This document shows, piece after piece, positions 9,821-19,543 of a stretch of 64,000 nucleotides of DNA (the stretch's first letter is position 1; each line of letters starts with the position of its first letter). The position numbers and the translations under genes are program-made. The notes under the pieces are model-generated. The model was given only the letters and a program-made list of their open reading frames with translations. It had not been told where the DNA came from and did not search any database. This stretch comes from Planococcus versutus (GTDB lineage: Bacteria > Bacillota > Bacilli > Bacillales_A > Planococcaceae). The stretch covers positions 2,210,001 through 2,274,000 of the forward strand of contig NZ_CP016540.2 in NCBI RefSeq assembly GCF_001186155.3, written 5' to 3'.

Positions 9821-11188
9821 TTACGCCTCCATTAATAGTAATTCAGGTTGACTTAATAAACGTTTAATATGATTTAATGCATGCTGTGCTGTCGCACCAT
9901 CGATCATTCTGTGATCAAAGCTTAGTGATAATGCTAACACAGGTGCAGCTACAATTTCACCATTTTTAATTACAGGTTTTTCTGCAATACGGCCAATTCC
10001 AAGAATCGCCACCTCTGGGTGGTTAATCACTGGAGTAAACCATTGTCCGCCTGCTGAACCAATATTCGTAATCGAGCAGGATGCACCTTTCATTTCAGCA
10101 GCTGATAATTTACCATCGCGCGCTTTTGTCGCCAAACCATTAATTTCATCGGAAATTGCAAAAATAGATTTGCGGTCAGCGTTTTTAATAACCGGAACCA
10201 TTAACCCTTTTTCAGTATCTGCAGCGATTCCGATATTGAAATAATGCTTTTGAATCACTTCGCTTGTTTCATCATCAAAAGATGTATTCAAAGCTGGGAA
10301 TTCACGTAACGTACTAACTAACGCTTTTACTACGTATGGTAAATAAGTCAGTTTGATCTCTTTTTCTGCTGCAATGTCTTTGAACTTTTTGCGGTGTGCC
10401 ACAAGTTCAGTCACATCGACTTCGTCCATTAACGTTACGTGAGGAGCTGTATGTTTTGAGTGAACCATCGCTTTTGCAATTGCTTTACGAATTCCAGACA
10501 TTTTCTCCCGAGTTTCAGGGAATTCACCTTCAGGAGCAACTACGGCTTTAGGTGCCGAAGCTTTTTCAGTACTTTCGTCTGTTCCTTCTTGTGGCGCTTC
10601 AGAAGTTGACGCTTGTTGGTCACCATTCATAAAGGCTTCTATGTCTTCTTTTAACACACGCCCATTATTGCCTGAACCTGTTACTTGTTTAATATCAACA
10701 TCATTGTCACGCGCAAATTTGCGAACAGATGGCATTGAAATCACACGAGCAGTTGGATCTGACTCTTCTTTTAGAGCAGCTTGCGATTGTGATCCGGCAC
10801 CTGTTTGTTTTTTCGGTTCTTCTCTGACAGGTGCTTTATCAACATCCCCACCAGATTCAGCAGTACCAGCTTGCACTTGTTCTTCGGTTTCTTCTTTCAC
10901 TTCAGGAGTCGCGTCTTCTTTAGAATCCTCGTCTTCGTCTTCTTCGGCATCAGGTGCATCAATCCGGACTAATACATCGCCAACTACGGCTACTGTGCCT
11001 TCTTCAACCAATACTTCTTCTACTGTTCCAGATACTGGTGATGGAATTTCAACGACAGCTTTATCATTTTGCACTTCAACAAGCACATCGTCTTCTTCGA
11101 TTTTATCTCCCGCTTTGACAAACCATTTTACAATTTCACCTTCATGGATACCTTCTCCGATATCCGGCAAACGAAATTTATAAGCCAT
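9821..11188 (-). CDS. pdhC: Dihydrolipoamide acetyltransferase (E2) of pyruvate dehydrogenase
   Basis: E2 core of the pyruvate dehydrogenase complex, 455 residues. One lipoyl domain (about 1-76) carries the lipoylated lysine at residue 43 in the NDKA motif. An acidic and Glu/Thr/Gly-rich linker follows, then a peripheral subunit-binding domain (about 148-184, [11 protein letters not shown]). The acetyltransferase domain ends in DHRMIDG with catalytic His426. The start is the ATG behind AAAGGGTG; a GTG 9 bp earlier overlaps that site. It moves acetyl groups from PdhA/PdhB to CoA. Confidence 0.96.
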   Translation of the reverse strand: MAYKFRLPDIGEGIHEGEIVKWFVKAGDKIEEDDVLVEVQNDKAVVEIPSPVSGTVEEVLVEEGTVAVVGDVLVRIDAPDAEEDEDEDSKEDATPEVKEETEEQVQAGTAESGGDVDKAPVREEPKKQTGAGSQSQAALKEESDPTARVISMPSVRKFARDNDVDIKQVTGSGNNGRVLKEDIEAFMNGDQQASTSEAPQEGTDESTEKASAPKAVVAPEGEFPETREKMSGIRKAIAKAMVHSKHTAPHVTLMDEVDVTELVAHRKKFKDIAAEKEIKLTYLPYVVKALVSTLREFPALNTSFDDETSEVIQKHYFNIGIAADTEKGLMVPVIKNADRKSIFAISDEINGLATKARDGKLSAAEMKGASCSITNIGSAGGQWFTPVINHPEVAILGIGRIAEKPVIKNGEIVAAPVLALSLSFDHRMIDGATAQHALNHIKRLLSQPELLLMEA

Positions 11189-11216
11189 CAATTTCACCCT
11201 TTCTTCTCTTTCTATT

Positions 11217-12194
11217 TTAAAAAGTAAGAACTTTTTTCGCTGTTTCTATAATATCTTTTGCATTCGGAAGCCAAACTTCTTCTGCTTGTGAGAACGCGAA
11301 TACTGTATCCGGAGCTGTCACACGAAGAACAGGTGCATCCAAACTTAAAATGGCACGTTCTGTGATTTCAGCTACGACATTAGCTGCGATACCTGCTTGT
11401 TTTTGTGCTTCTTGAACGACCATAGCACGACCCGTTTTTTCTACGGAGGCGATAATTGTGTCAATATCAAGTGGCTGAATCGTACGCAAGTCTACAACTT
11501 CTACTGAATAGTTTTCTTTTTCAAGTTCTTCAGCAGCTTTTATACTTTCTTGCACCATTGCACCATATGTGATAATTGACAAATCTTTGCCTTCACGCTT
11601 TACTTCAGCTTTGCCTAATGGAATCGTGTATTCTTCTTCTGGAACTTCTTGACGAAACGAGCGATAAAGTTTCATATGCTCAAGGAAAATAACAGGATCA
11701 TTATCGCGAATCGCTGAAATAAGCAAACCTTTTGCATCATATGGTGTAGATGGGATCACTACTTTCAAACCTGGTGAAGCTGCCATCAGTCCTTCGAGCG
11801 AGTCAGCGTGCATTTCAGGAGTATGAACTCCTCCACCAAATGGAGAGCGAATCGTTACAGGTGCATTTTGGCTACCACCGCTACGATAGCGCATGCGCGC
11901 CATCTGTCCGCTGATTGAATCCATTACTTCAAAAACAAAACCAAAAAATTGAATTTCCGGAACTGGACGATATCCTTGTAAAGACAAACCAATCGCAAGA
12001 CCGCCAATACCTGATTCTGCTAAAGGTGTATCAAATACTCGATCTTCGCCAAATTCTTTTTGCAGGCCTTCTGTTGCACGGAAAACTCCACCATTATTTC
12101 CGACATCTTCCCCGAAAACAAGAACATTTTCATCATTTTTCAACTCTGTTTTTAGGGCGTCCGTAATCGCTTGGATCATTGTTAATTGTGCCAT
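11217..12194 (-). CDS. pdhB: Pyruvate dehydrogenase E1 beta subunit
   Basis: A 325-residue transketolase-like E1 beta subunit that pairs with PdhA. Visible segments are the [18 protein letters not shown] motif, [11 protein letters not shown] with the ThDP-activating glutamate region, and the C-terminal transketolase domain ([18 protein letters not shown]). It follows pdhA by 3 bp, so the two are likely translated together to form the alpha2beta2 E1. Confidence 0.96.
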   Translation of the reverse strand: MAQLTMIQAITDALKTELKNDENVLVFGEDVGNNGGVFRATEGLQKEFGEDRVFDTPLAESGIGGLAIGLSLQGYRPVPEIQFFGFVFEVMDSISGQMARMRYRSGGSQNAPVTIRSPFGGGVHTPEMHADSLEGLMAASPGLKVVIPSTPYDAKGLLISAIRDNDPVIFLEHMKLYRSFRQEVPEEEYTIPLGKAEVKREGKDLSIITYGAMVQESIKAAEELEKENYSVEVVDLRTIQPLDIDTIIASVEKTGRAMVVQEAQKQAGIAANVVAEITERAILSLDAPVLRVTAPDTVFAFSQAEEVWLPNAKDIIETAKKVLTF

Positions 12195-12197
12195 GGC

Positions 12198-13355
<1,158 letters not shown>

Positions 13356-13536
13356 TTATGATACAATTTCGCATTCTTACTAAGTATACGTTACGATAAT
13401 AACGTGGTCAATCATAGAGAATTCGTCATTTTAGGATGATAGCACTTACTAGAAAATCCGGATTCATTAAACTGTACTAGTCTTTTTTTTACTCTGTACT
13501 ATAATACAAACAAAACATCATCACCCTTTTATAGCA

Positions 13537-13564
13537 CAGAAAAAGCAGCCAGTTCAGGCTGCTT
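13537..13564 (-). terminator. terminator after ykyA
   Basis: The stem AAGCAGCC/GGCTGCTT with a 6-nt loop is followed by TTTTTC on the minus strand. It includes the first bases of the ykyA stop. Confidence 0.8.
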
Positions 13565-14204
13565 ATTCTTTTTCATTAAGTTTATCCAATGTCTCATCTT
13601 TTAATGTATTAACTTGTTCTGTCAATTCATTAAACGTTGTAACAGCTTGTTGTACTTGTTCGTTTTGTTCGTTCACTTTTGCAGCTTTTTCTTGCAACGC
13701 TTGCAATTTGGTTTTTTCGTCTTTAAGCATCTCGTATAATTCTTTTTGGTAACCTATCAATTGTTCGTATGCTTTTGCAAACTCACCATGAGCTGCAAAA
13801 CGTTCTTGCATTTTTACTTTTAACGCTTTTACATCCGCTTTCACCGATGCTTCTTCCGCATCTTCGATTAGTTGATCGATGTCTGCTGATTTTTCTTCGG
13901 CAGACTCTATCGACTCTTTTTCAGTGTTCAAAAATTCTAGTCGCTCATCAGCCGAGTCAAGTGCTTGTTGCGCTTGTTTGGCAACCTTGTCTTGCTCTTC
14001 TTGAGTCAACGCCATAATTTCTTCAAACAGTTTTTGTTCTGCTTTTTCACGTTCTTCTAAATCAGCTTGAACTTCACGGTATTCTTCTTCTTCCTCAAAC
14101 GTATCATTGAGAGCGGCATCCAAATCCCCGCTAATTCCAGAACTTGAGCATGCTGACAACATAAGAAGCGCTGAAAAGCTACCTGCTATTACTATTTTTC
14201 TCAT
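13563..14204 (-). CDS. ykyA: YkyA-type cell-wall lipoprotein
   Basis: A 213-residue lipoprotein: N-terminal signal with LMLSAC lipobox (Cys19), then an almost entirely charged, Glu/Gln/Lys-rich helical region with strong coiled-coil character. This matches the YkyA family (putative cell-wall binding lipoprotein), which lies next to pdhA in Bacillus too. It should sit on the outer face of the membrane. AAGGAGTG precedes the ATG at 14204; an earlier GTG overlaps that site. Function is unknown. Confidence 0.88.
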   Translation of the reverse strand: MRKIVIAGSFSALLMLSACSSSGISGDLDAALNDTFEEEEEYREVQADLEEREKAEQKLFEEIMALTQEEQDKVAKQAQQALDSADERLEFLNTEKESIESAEEKSADIDQLIEDAEEASVKADVKALKVKMQERFAAHGEFAKAYEQLIGYQKELYEMLKDEKTKLQALQEKAAKVNEQNEQVQQAVTTFNELTEQVNTLKDETLDKLNEKE

Positions 14205-14284
14205 AAAATCCACTCCTTATTTACCATGAATTAACTATAGTATGCAAACGTAAAAAAGACAACACTATTTGTCAGCTTTTTCTT

Positions 14285-14313
14285 TTTTCAAAATAACGAA
14301 ATTGCGTTATACT
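14285..14313 (+). promoter_or_regulatory. candidate sigma-A promoter of def
   Basis: TTTTCA, 17-bp spacer, TATACT. The -10 is good and the -35 matches four of six. It lies 37 bp before the def start codon. Confidence 0.5.
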
Positions 14314-14349
14314 AAAAAGAGAGAAAGTTACTTGAAAGGATGAAACTAC

Positions 14350-14916
14350 TTGATACGAATGAAAGACATTATCCGTGAAGGTCATCCTACACTCAGACAA
14401 CGCTCCGAAGAAGTGTCTTTTCCACTTTCAGAAGAAGATCGTCTACTAAGTGAAGACCTGATGGAATATGTAATCAACAGCCAAGATGATGAATTGGCTG
14501 AAAAATACGATATACGCCCTGGCGTAGGAATTGCAGCTCCACAAGTTAACAAAGCAAAAAGAATTTTCGCTTTACACTTTGACGAAAGTACGCGAGAAGA
14601 TTTAAGCATAATCGCAATTAATCCGAAAATTATTAGTCACTCTGTGGAAAAAGCATATTTGTCAGCAGGAGAAGGTTGCTTATCCGTTGACCGTGCTGTA
14701 CCAGGCTATGTACCAAGATACGCTCGAATTACCATTAAAGCTTTTAACACACAAGGTGAAGAAATTAAAATGCGATTAAAAGGTCTTCCGGCTATTGCGT
14801 TTCAACATGAGCTTGATCATTTGAATGGCGTCATGTTTTTTGACCATATTGATCCTAACAACCCATTTGCAGAAATCGAAAATGCATTTGCAATAGAAAG
14901 AGACTCGGCTGAATAA
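14350..14916 (+). CDS. def: Peptide deformylase
   Basis: A metal-dependent hydrolase, 188 residues, that removes the formyl group from nascent proteins. All three motifs are intact: GVGIAAPQ, EGCLS with metal-binding Cys110, and QHELDH with His153, catalytic Glu154 and His157. The insertion between the motifs and the length match the Gram-positive type 2 (DefB/YkrB) enzymes. The start is TTG with AAAGGATG upstream, consistent with the family N-terminus (IRMKDIIREGHPTLR). Its position next to ykyA and ykrA is as in Bacillus. Confidence 0.96.
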   Translation: MIRMKDIIREGHPTLRQRSEEVSFPLSEEDRLLSEDLMEYVINSQDDELAEKYDIRPGVGIAAPQVNKAKRIFALHFDESTREDLSIIAINPKIISHSVEKAYLSAGEGCLSVDRAVPGYVPRYARITIKAFNTQGEEIKMRLKGLPAIAFQHELDHLNGVMFFDHIDPNNPFAEIENAFAIERDSAE

Positions 14917-14930
14917 GTCGAGTCTCTTTT
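14897..14930 (+). terminator. terminator of def
   Basis: The stem AAAGAGACTCG/CGAGTCTCTTT flanks an 11-nt loop that holds the def stop codon and runs into TTTT. Confidence 0.85.
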
Positions 14931-14974
14931 GGAGTATTTTTATAGTTGAATATACAACATGAAGGCTGTTTTGA

Positions 14975-15745
14975 TCAAATAAGATTTAAGTGTTTGAACG
15001 CTTTTGCTAAACCATCATTATCTACATGATCGGTTACATAAGAAGCGCGTTTTTTTGTTTCCTCGTGGCCATTTTCCATAGCTACACTAAATCTTGCCAC
15101 ATCCATCATTTGAAGATCGTTTAACCCGTCACCAAATGCAATCGTGTCTTCAATCGAATGTCCAGTTGCTTTTATTAAATTTTTGATACCACTAGCTTTT
15201 GTGCCACCTTTTGGTGTGACGTCGCATGAAACACGATGCCATCGAACAAAATCGACTTCTTTAAATGTATCATGGTATTGTTGTTCTTCGTCTTTTCCAC
15301 AGAAAACCAACGCCTGATAAACTTCATTGTTTAGATGGAAATCTTTTTCTACTTCTGGATGTGGAATTTTTAAAGACTTAATACTTTCATCAATATCTGG
15401 ATGATAATCAATAGAAGAAATCATCTTTTCTTCATTCATAAAAACAAAGGGATGGTCACGTTGTTCCGCAAATTCAAAGATCTTTTTTAACATGTTCACA
15501 TCGAGTGCTTGTTTATGAACAGTTTTTCCATTATGTGAAATGTATTGACCGTTAAATGTAATATATGTGTTGATTTCTAGTTCCTTCAAAATTTCTTTGA
15601 TCATAAAAGGTCCTCTTCCGGTAGCAATAGCTAAGTCGTGACCGTTTAATCTTGCTTGTTGCAAAGCTTCTTTTGCAGAAGCAGGCAGTTTTTTTTGTGA
15701 ATCTAACAGCGTTCCATCAATATCGAGCAATAATAATTTTGGCAT
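14975..15745 (-). CDS. ykrA: HAD superfamily (Cof-type) phosphatase YkrA
   Basis: A 256-residue Cof/IIB-type haloacid dehalogenase phosphatase. It has motif I DIDGT with Asp8 and Asp10, motif II in IATGRG, a C2 cap domain between, and motifs III/IV KGGTKASG and FGDGLND. The substrate is not evident; relatives dephosphorylate sugar phosphates or flavin precursors. The start at 15745 gives the normal MPKLLLLDIDGT N-terminus; the longer in-frame extension is not supported. It sits between def and rpoY as in Bacillus. Confidence 0.92.
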   Translation of the reverse strand: MPKLLLLDIDGTLLDSQKKLPASAKEALQQARLNGHDLAIATGRGPFMIKEILKELEINTYITFNGQYISHNGKTVHKQALDVNMLKKIFEFAEQRDHPFVFMNEEKMISSIDYHPDIDESIKSLKIPHPEVEKDFHLNNEVYQALVFCGKDEEQQYHDTFKEVDFVRWHRVSCDVTPKGGTKASGIKNLIKATGHSIEDTIAFGDGLNDLQMMDVARFSVAMENGHEETKKRASYVTDHVDNDGLAKAFKHLNLI

Positions 15746-15798
15746 TTTGGAGTCCCCATTCTTATGAAATTTTAAAGACAATCGGTAAATCTAGCTGC

Positions 15799-15827
15799 TT
15801 TACAATTATCAGAAAACGCAGTATAAT
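15799..15827 (+). promoter_or_regulatory. strong sigma-A promoter
   Basis: TTTACA (15799-15804), a 17-bp spacer and a perfect TATAAT (15822-15827). Transcription should begin near 15834, directly at the AAGGAG of the small gene at 15849. Confidence 0.8.
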
Positions 15828-15848
15828 CGCGTTAAGGAGTGGTTGGCC

Positions 15849-15920
15849 ATGCTGAAACGTTTGAAAAGAAAACTTCTCAGACAGCTCAATGGCATCATGA
15901 ATAAAAAGAAAATAGCTTAA
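15849..15920 (+). CDS. undescribed 23-residue cationic peptide
   Basis: A 23-codon frame starting ATG, 9 bp after AAGGAG, and ending TAA. The peptide begins MLKRLKRKLLRQL and contains nine Lys/Arg and no acidic residue. Its hydrophobic residues recur every three to four positions, so an amphipathic helix is likely. It has its own near-consensus promoter and terminator, giving a transcript of roughly 125 nt. I do not recognise it. It could be a membrane-active peptide, a small protein partner or RNA-binding peptide, or a leader. A regulatory RNA in which the frame is incidental remains possible. Confidence 0.55.
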   Translation: MLKRLKRKLLRQLNGIMNKKKIA

Positions 15921-15926
15921 ACGATT

Positions 15927-15965
15927 TAGCCCTTCTTTATAAATAAGGAGGGCTATTCTTTATTT
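15927..15965 (+). terminator. terminator of the small-peptide gene
   Basis: The stem TAGCCCT (15927-15933) with AGGGCTA (15949-15955), extended inward by further pairs, is followed by TTCTTTATTTT. It separates the small transcript from rpoY. Confidence 0.75.
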
Positions 15966-15978
15966 TAGTACACTGTCA

Positions 15979-15987
15979 TGATAATAT
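15979..15987 (+). promoter_or_regulatory. extended -10 promoter of rpoY-rnjA
   Basis: TGATAATAT fits an extended -10 element about 45 bp before rpoY; the -35 region is weak. Confidence 0.4.
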
Positions 15988-16031
15988 AAAGGAAGTGCAT
16001 TTATTTGAGCGTGGAAAAAGGAGAGCAAACA

Positions 16032-16244
16032 ATGATTTTTAAAGTATATTACCAAGAAAACCGATTTGAAGTACCCGTTAGAGAGAATACAAAAAGCCTT
16101 TATGTGGAAGCTGCGTCCGAGCGCGAAGTCCGACACCACTTGAAAAATCGTGATTACAACGTAGAACTTGTTCAATTACTTGAAGGCAGTCATCTAGACT
16201 ATGAACAAGCGAGTCAAAACTACGAAGTTGAGAGCATTGAGTGA
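16032..16244 (+). CDS. rpoY: RNA polymerase epsilon subunit
   Basis: A 70-residue DUF1447 protein, the epsilon subunit of Firmicute RNA polymerase, formerly YkzG. The N-terminus [18 protein letters not shown] and the SERDVR-like SEREVRHHL are family features. A longer in-frame TTG start at 16005 is rejected because AAGGAG lies 8 bp before the ATG at 16032 and the length then matches the family (about 70). It is followed within 3 bp by rnjA, linking a polymerase subunit to an RNase. Confidence 0.94.
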   Translation: MIFKVYYQENRFEVPVRENTKSLYVEAASEREVRHHLKNRDYNVELVQLLEGSHLDYEQASQNYEVESIE

Positions 16245-16246
16245 CA

Positions 16247-17914
16247 ATGAAATTCGTTAAAAATGATCAAACTGCTGTTTTTGCACTCGGCGGACTGGGT
16301 GAAATCGGCAAAAATACGTACGGTGTTCAATTTCAAGATGAAATTATCTTGATTGACGCTGGCATTAAATTTCCGGAAGACGATTTGCTCGGAATCGATT
16401 ACGTTATTCCAGATTATACGTACTTAGTAAAAAACGTTGATAAAATTAAAGGCTTGTTTATCACACATGGCCATGAAGATCACATCGGCGGCATTCCATA
16501 TTTACTTAAAAAAATTAACATTCCCGTCTACGGTGGAAAGCTTGCGTTAGGGTTATTGCGCAAAAAACTAGAAGAACACGGTTTATTACGTCAGACAAAA
16601 ATGACTGAAATCGAAGAAGATGATGTTATTAAATTCCGTAAAACTGCTGTTAGTTTTTTCCGTACAACGCATAGTATTCCAGACGCATTTGGTGTGGTTG
16701 TTAAAACACCACCTGGTAATATTGTGCATACAGGCGATTTCAAATTTGACTTTACACCAGTTGGTGAGCCTGCCAATTTATTGAAAATGGCTCAAATCGG
16801 TAGTGAAGGTGTCTTATGTCTACTATCTGATAGCACCAATGCCGAAGTTCCAGACTTTACAATGTCTGAACGAAAAGTTGGCGAAACGATTAAAGACATT
16901 ATGAGAAAAGTTGATGGTCGCTTAATTTTTGCTACTTTCGCCTCAAATATCTATCGTTTGCAACAAGTAACTGACGAAGCCGTTGCACAAGGACGTAAAA
17001 TCGCTGTTTTCGGTCGCAGCATGGACAACGCAATGACAATTGGGCGTGAACTAGGCTATATTAATGCTCCTGAAGACGCGTTTGTTGATACGCAAACCTT
17101 GAATCGTCTGCCTGCAAACGAAGTATTAATTCTTTGTACAGGTTCACAAGGTGAACCGATGGCCGCTCTTTCAAGAATTGCTAGCGGTACACACCGCCAA
17201 ATTCAAATTCAGCCTAACGACACGGTCGTCTTCTCGTCTTCTCCGATTCCAGGTAATACGAGCAGCGTTAACCGTACAATTAATTTATTGTTCCGCGCTG
17301 GTGCAGATGTGATTCACGGATCTCTTAACAATATCCATACATCAGGTCATGGTTCAGAGCCTGAAAACAAATTGATGTTACGTTTGATCAAGCCTAAATA
17401 CTTCATGCCAATACACGGTGAATTCCGTATGTTAAAAACGCATGCTGGTTTGGCCGTAGAATGTGATGTTCCACTTGAAAACACATTTATCATGGAAAAT
17501 GGTGAAGTGCTTGCTTTAGGGCAAGATGAAGCATCTATCGCAGGCCGTATCCCTTCTGGTGATGTTTATATTGACGGTAGTGGAATCGGCGATATTGGTA
17601 ATATTGTATTACGCGATCGTCGTGTACTTTCTGAAGAAGGCTTAGTTATTGTTGTGGTCAGTGTTGACATGCAGAAAAACAAAATGGTTTCAGGTCCTGA
17701 TATCATTTCACGCGGATTTGTGTACATGCGTGAATCAGGTACAATGATTTACGAAGCACAACAAATGCTAAACCGCCATTTAAACAAAAAAATACACAGC
17801 AAAAATACAGATTGGGCAGAATTGAAAACCGATATTTCAGATGTTCTCGGACCGTACTTATACGAAAAAACTAAACGTCGTCCGATGATTTTGCCGGTAA
17901 TTATGGAAGTTTAA
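16247..17914 (+). CDS. rnjA: Ribonuclease J1
   Basis: A metallo-beta-lactamase/beta-CASP ribonuclease, 555 residues, the same length as Bacillus RNase J1. It has 5'-to-3' exonuclease and endonuclease activity in mRNA decay and rRNA maturation. It shows HGHEDH at residues 74-79, [15 protein letters not shown], the beta-CASP region with [16 protein letters not shown] and PIHGE. A GTG at 16241 overlaps the rpoY stop; the ATG at 16247 matches the conserved [16 protein letters not shown] start. It is probably translated by coupling to rpoY. Confidence 0.97.
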   Translation: MKFVKNDQTAVFALGGLGEIGKNTYGVQFQDEIILIDAGIKFPEDDLLGIDYVIPDYTYLVKNVDKIKGLFITHGHEDHIGGIPYLLKKINIPVYGGKLALGLLRKKLEEHGLLRQTKMTEIEEDDVIKFRKTAVSFFRTTHSIPDAFGVVVKTPPGNIVHTGDFKFDFTPVGEPANLLKMAQIGSEGVLCLLSDSTNAEVPDFTMSERKVGETIKDIMRKVDGRLIFATFASNIYRLQQVTDEAVAQGRKIAVFGRSMDNAMTIGRELGYINAPEDAFVDTQTLNRLPANEVLILCTGSQGEPMAALSRIASGTHRQIQIQPNDTVVFSSSPIPGNTSSVNRTINLLFRAGADVIHGSLNNIHTSGHGSEPENKLMLRLIKPKYFMPIHGEFRMLKTHAGLAVECDVPLENTFIMENGEVLALGQDEASIAGRIPSGDVYIDGSGIGDIGNIVLRDRRVLSEEGLVIVVVSVDMQKNKMVSGPDIISRGFVYMRESGTMIYEAQQMLNRHLNKKIHSKNTDWAELKTDISDVLGPYLYEKTKRRPMILPVIMEV

Positions 17915-17918
17915 TATA

Positions 17919-17956
17919 AAAAGGTGTGTGGGATTAATATCCCACACACCTTTTTT
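17919..17956 (+). terminator. terminator of rpoY-rnjA
   Basis: A 12-bp GC-rich stem GGTGTGTGGGAT/ATCCCACACACC with a short loop, followed by six T residues. Confidence 0.95.
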
Positions 17957-17969
17957 CATTTTGGCACAT

Positions 17970-18009
17970 TAAAAGACCTGTAGAGGTTTTATCCGTTACA
18001 GGTCTTTTA
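17970..18009 (-). terminator. terminator of ktrC
   Basis: A 13-bp inverted repeat TAAAAGACCTGTA (17970-17982 with 17997-18009), directly after the ktrC stop on the minus strand and ending in a T-rich arm. Confidence 0.85.
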
Positions 18010-18010
18010 A

Positions 18011-18670
18011 TCAATTCATTACTTTTTTTTCAAAGCGATTGATATCCGCATCTGATCCAATAATGATCAAAATATCTTCTTGTTCTATTTCCATGTCTGC
18101 TTGCGGAGACACGATAATGTCGTCTCCTCTTTTAATGGCCACAATGTTGATTCCGTAACGTGCTCTTATATCCAGTCCAATCAATGTATATCCAGCCAAC
18201 TTGTTGTTCACTTTGATTTCCATAATCGAATGCTCATCCGATAACTCTAAATAATCGAGTACGTTATTCGAAAGAATATTGTGAGCAATTCGGATGCCCA
18301 TATCACGTTCTGGATGAACTACTTTGTCTGCCCCAATTTTGTGTAATACTTTAGCGTGGTAATCATTTTGGGCTTTGACCGTAATTTTTTTTACGCCGAT
18401 TTCTTTTAACATTAGCGTTGTTAAAATACTCGCTTGAATGTTTTCACCAATTGCTACAATAACATGTTCAAAGTTACGAATTCCCAATGACTTCAAGACT
18501 GACTCGTCTGTTGTATCTGCTACAACAGCTTGTGTGGCAATTGAAGAAAATTCATCCACTCGTTCAGAATCTTTATCAATGGCCATTACATCTGCATCTT
18601 GTTCAATTAATTCACGTACAATACTTCCGCCAAAACGGCCAAGTCCTATGACTACAAATTCTTTTTTCAT
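18011..18670 (-). CDS. ktrC: Potassium uptake regulatory subunit KtrC
   Basis: A 219-residue cytosolic RCK protein that gates a Ktr K+ channel. The RCK_N Rossmann domain begins with GLGRFG (residues 9-14), contains ADTTDESVL, and is followed by the RCK_C domain (about 135-215), the part known to bind c-di-AMP in KtrA/KtrC. The start at 18670 has GGAGGATG upstream; two earlier in-frame codons are less well placed. The likely membrane partner, ktrD, lies 31 kb away in this window. ktrC next to rnjA is the Bacillus order. Confidence 0.93.
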   Translation of the reverse strand: MKKEFVVIGLGRFGGSIVRELIEQDADVMAIDKDSERVDEFSSIATQAVVADTTDESVLKSLGIRNFEHVIVAIGENIQASILTTLMLKEIGVKKITVKAQNDYHAKVLHKIGADKVVHPERDMGIRIAHNILSNNVLDYLELSDEHSIMEIKVNNKLAGYTLIGLDIRARYGINIVAIKRGDDIIVSPQADMEIEQEDILIIIGSDADINRFEKKVMN

Positions 18671-18811
18671 ACTCATCCTCCAACTGTTCAAGTGGCTTTA
18701 TTTTACCATATATAAGACTTTTAAAAACGCCTACTTTCAAGAATTTGCATGTTGTTGTCTTTAGTTACTTCCTATACTTCAAACGCCTACTGTTAGTAAA
18801 CTATATCAAAT

Positions 18812-18834
18812 AAAAACCCCGCTTATCGGCGGGG
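18812..18834 (-). terminator. terminator fused to the 3' end of the cysteine-rich gene
   Basis: The stem CCCCGC/GCGGGG with loop TTATCG contains the last codons and stop of the gene at 18823-19119; TTTTTA follows on the minus strand. Confidence 0.9.
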
Positions 18835-19119
18835 ATCTAATGGTCGTTTTGGTCGATTTTCACAGTATTCACAACTAATATCAGTACAAGGCTCCTCGCG
18901 CCATTCATTGCAACTTGCACAATAACTTGCATCAAATTCATCATCAAATGTCAAGGCATCTAAGCATGTGTGACAATACGTATGAACATCCATCCAATTG
19001 ATAAATCGTTTGTTGGCCACAAGATATAAACCTTGCTGATCTTGTTTATAATTCATAATCGAAGGCTTTTGAATAACGCGGTTTTTAGGGTCGAGAAAGA
19101 AATTCATTTTTTCGTTCAT
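18823..19119 (-). CDS. cysteine-rich (zinc-ribbon-like) small protein, unknown function
   Basis: A 98-residue hypothetical protein. The C-terminal half has seven cysteines in CHTC, CASC and CEYC pairs plus one more, with a nearby histidine, suggesting one or two zinc-ribbon folds. The N-terminal half is polar and has no recognised domain. The ATG at 19119 follows TAGGAGTG by about 6 bp; an in-frame GTG at 19128 lies inside that site. I do not recognise the family. It lies between ktrC and the pot operon with a long structured upstream region. Confidence 0.75.
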   Translation of the reverse strand: MNEKMNFFLDPKNRVIQKPSIMNYKQDQQGLYLVANKRFINWMDVHTYCHTCLDALTFDDEFDASYCASCNEWREEPCTDISCEYCENRPKRPLDPRR

Positions 19120-19421
19120 TTTTATCACTCCTAAAATTTGGGTCTAACGAGTATGTTTCGGTTTCTATGCATTTGTTATATAAGTTGGAATAACGAATTC
19201 TTTTAAGTGGCGAGCCGATGGGTCTTGAGAGACCGTATATATCTATCGTACCACCTAGAGCTACGATAGAGAATGACTTTAGCCAATTTGCATTTGTATC
19301 ACTACTTTTTTAGTGTAAACCTATCTTATCATTAATCTTTCAACGAGTTATAACTTTACACTTTCTCTATGATAGTAAAAACTACCGGTAAATAGCAATA
19401 GATAAAACTTCATAACGCAAA

Positions 19422-19499
19422 TATATTTTAACTTGAAAAATGTCAACTGTTTCGTATAATGAATATATGCTATTAGTAAACTAAAAGTATATTTTAACT
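19422..19499 (+). repeat. 12-bp direct repeats flanking the pot-operon promoter
   Basis: TATATTTTAACT occurs at 19422-19433 and again at 19488-19499. One copy lies over the -35 and the other just after the predicted start of transcription, with a TTAGTAAACTAA near-palindrome between. The spacing suggests operator sites for the adjacent HTH regulator. Confidence 0.5.
19433..19460 (+). promoter_or_regulatory. sigma-A promoter of the regulator-potABCD operon
   Basis: TTGAAA (19433-19438), a 16-bp spacer and a perfect TATAAT (19455-19460), 83 bp before the regulator start. Confidence 0.7.
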
Positions 19500-19543
19500 A
19501 AACTTTCTGCCATTTTAATTTAGGAGAATCGAGGAGAATTCTG

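Larger units (their letters stand above)
19120..19543. other. 424-bp intergenic region with strong secondary structure
   Basis: No credible gene. The left part (19205-19275) holds two adjacent inverted repeats: GGTCT/AGACC at 19220-19234 and TCTATCGTA/TACGATAGA at 19242-19270. A third pair, AGTGTAAA (19312-19319) and TTTACACT (19355-19362), follows. The right part holds the promoter and direct repeats of the regulator-pot operon. The left part may be a structured leader of the cysteine-rich gene (minus strand) or an independent RNA. No known riboswitch class could be matched by eye. Confidence 0.5.

Noticed and set aside
10641..11183. Plus-strand frame of 180 codons rich in Ser/Thr inside pdhC
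   Set aside because: Antisense to the acidic, repetitive linker of pdhC; low-complexity shadow without ribosome site or promoter.
19215..19275. T-box riboswitch on the minus strand
   Set aside because: Only a partial AGGTGG likeness; no specifier loop, no full T-box sequence and the downstream gene is not amino-acid related.
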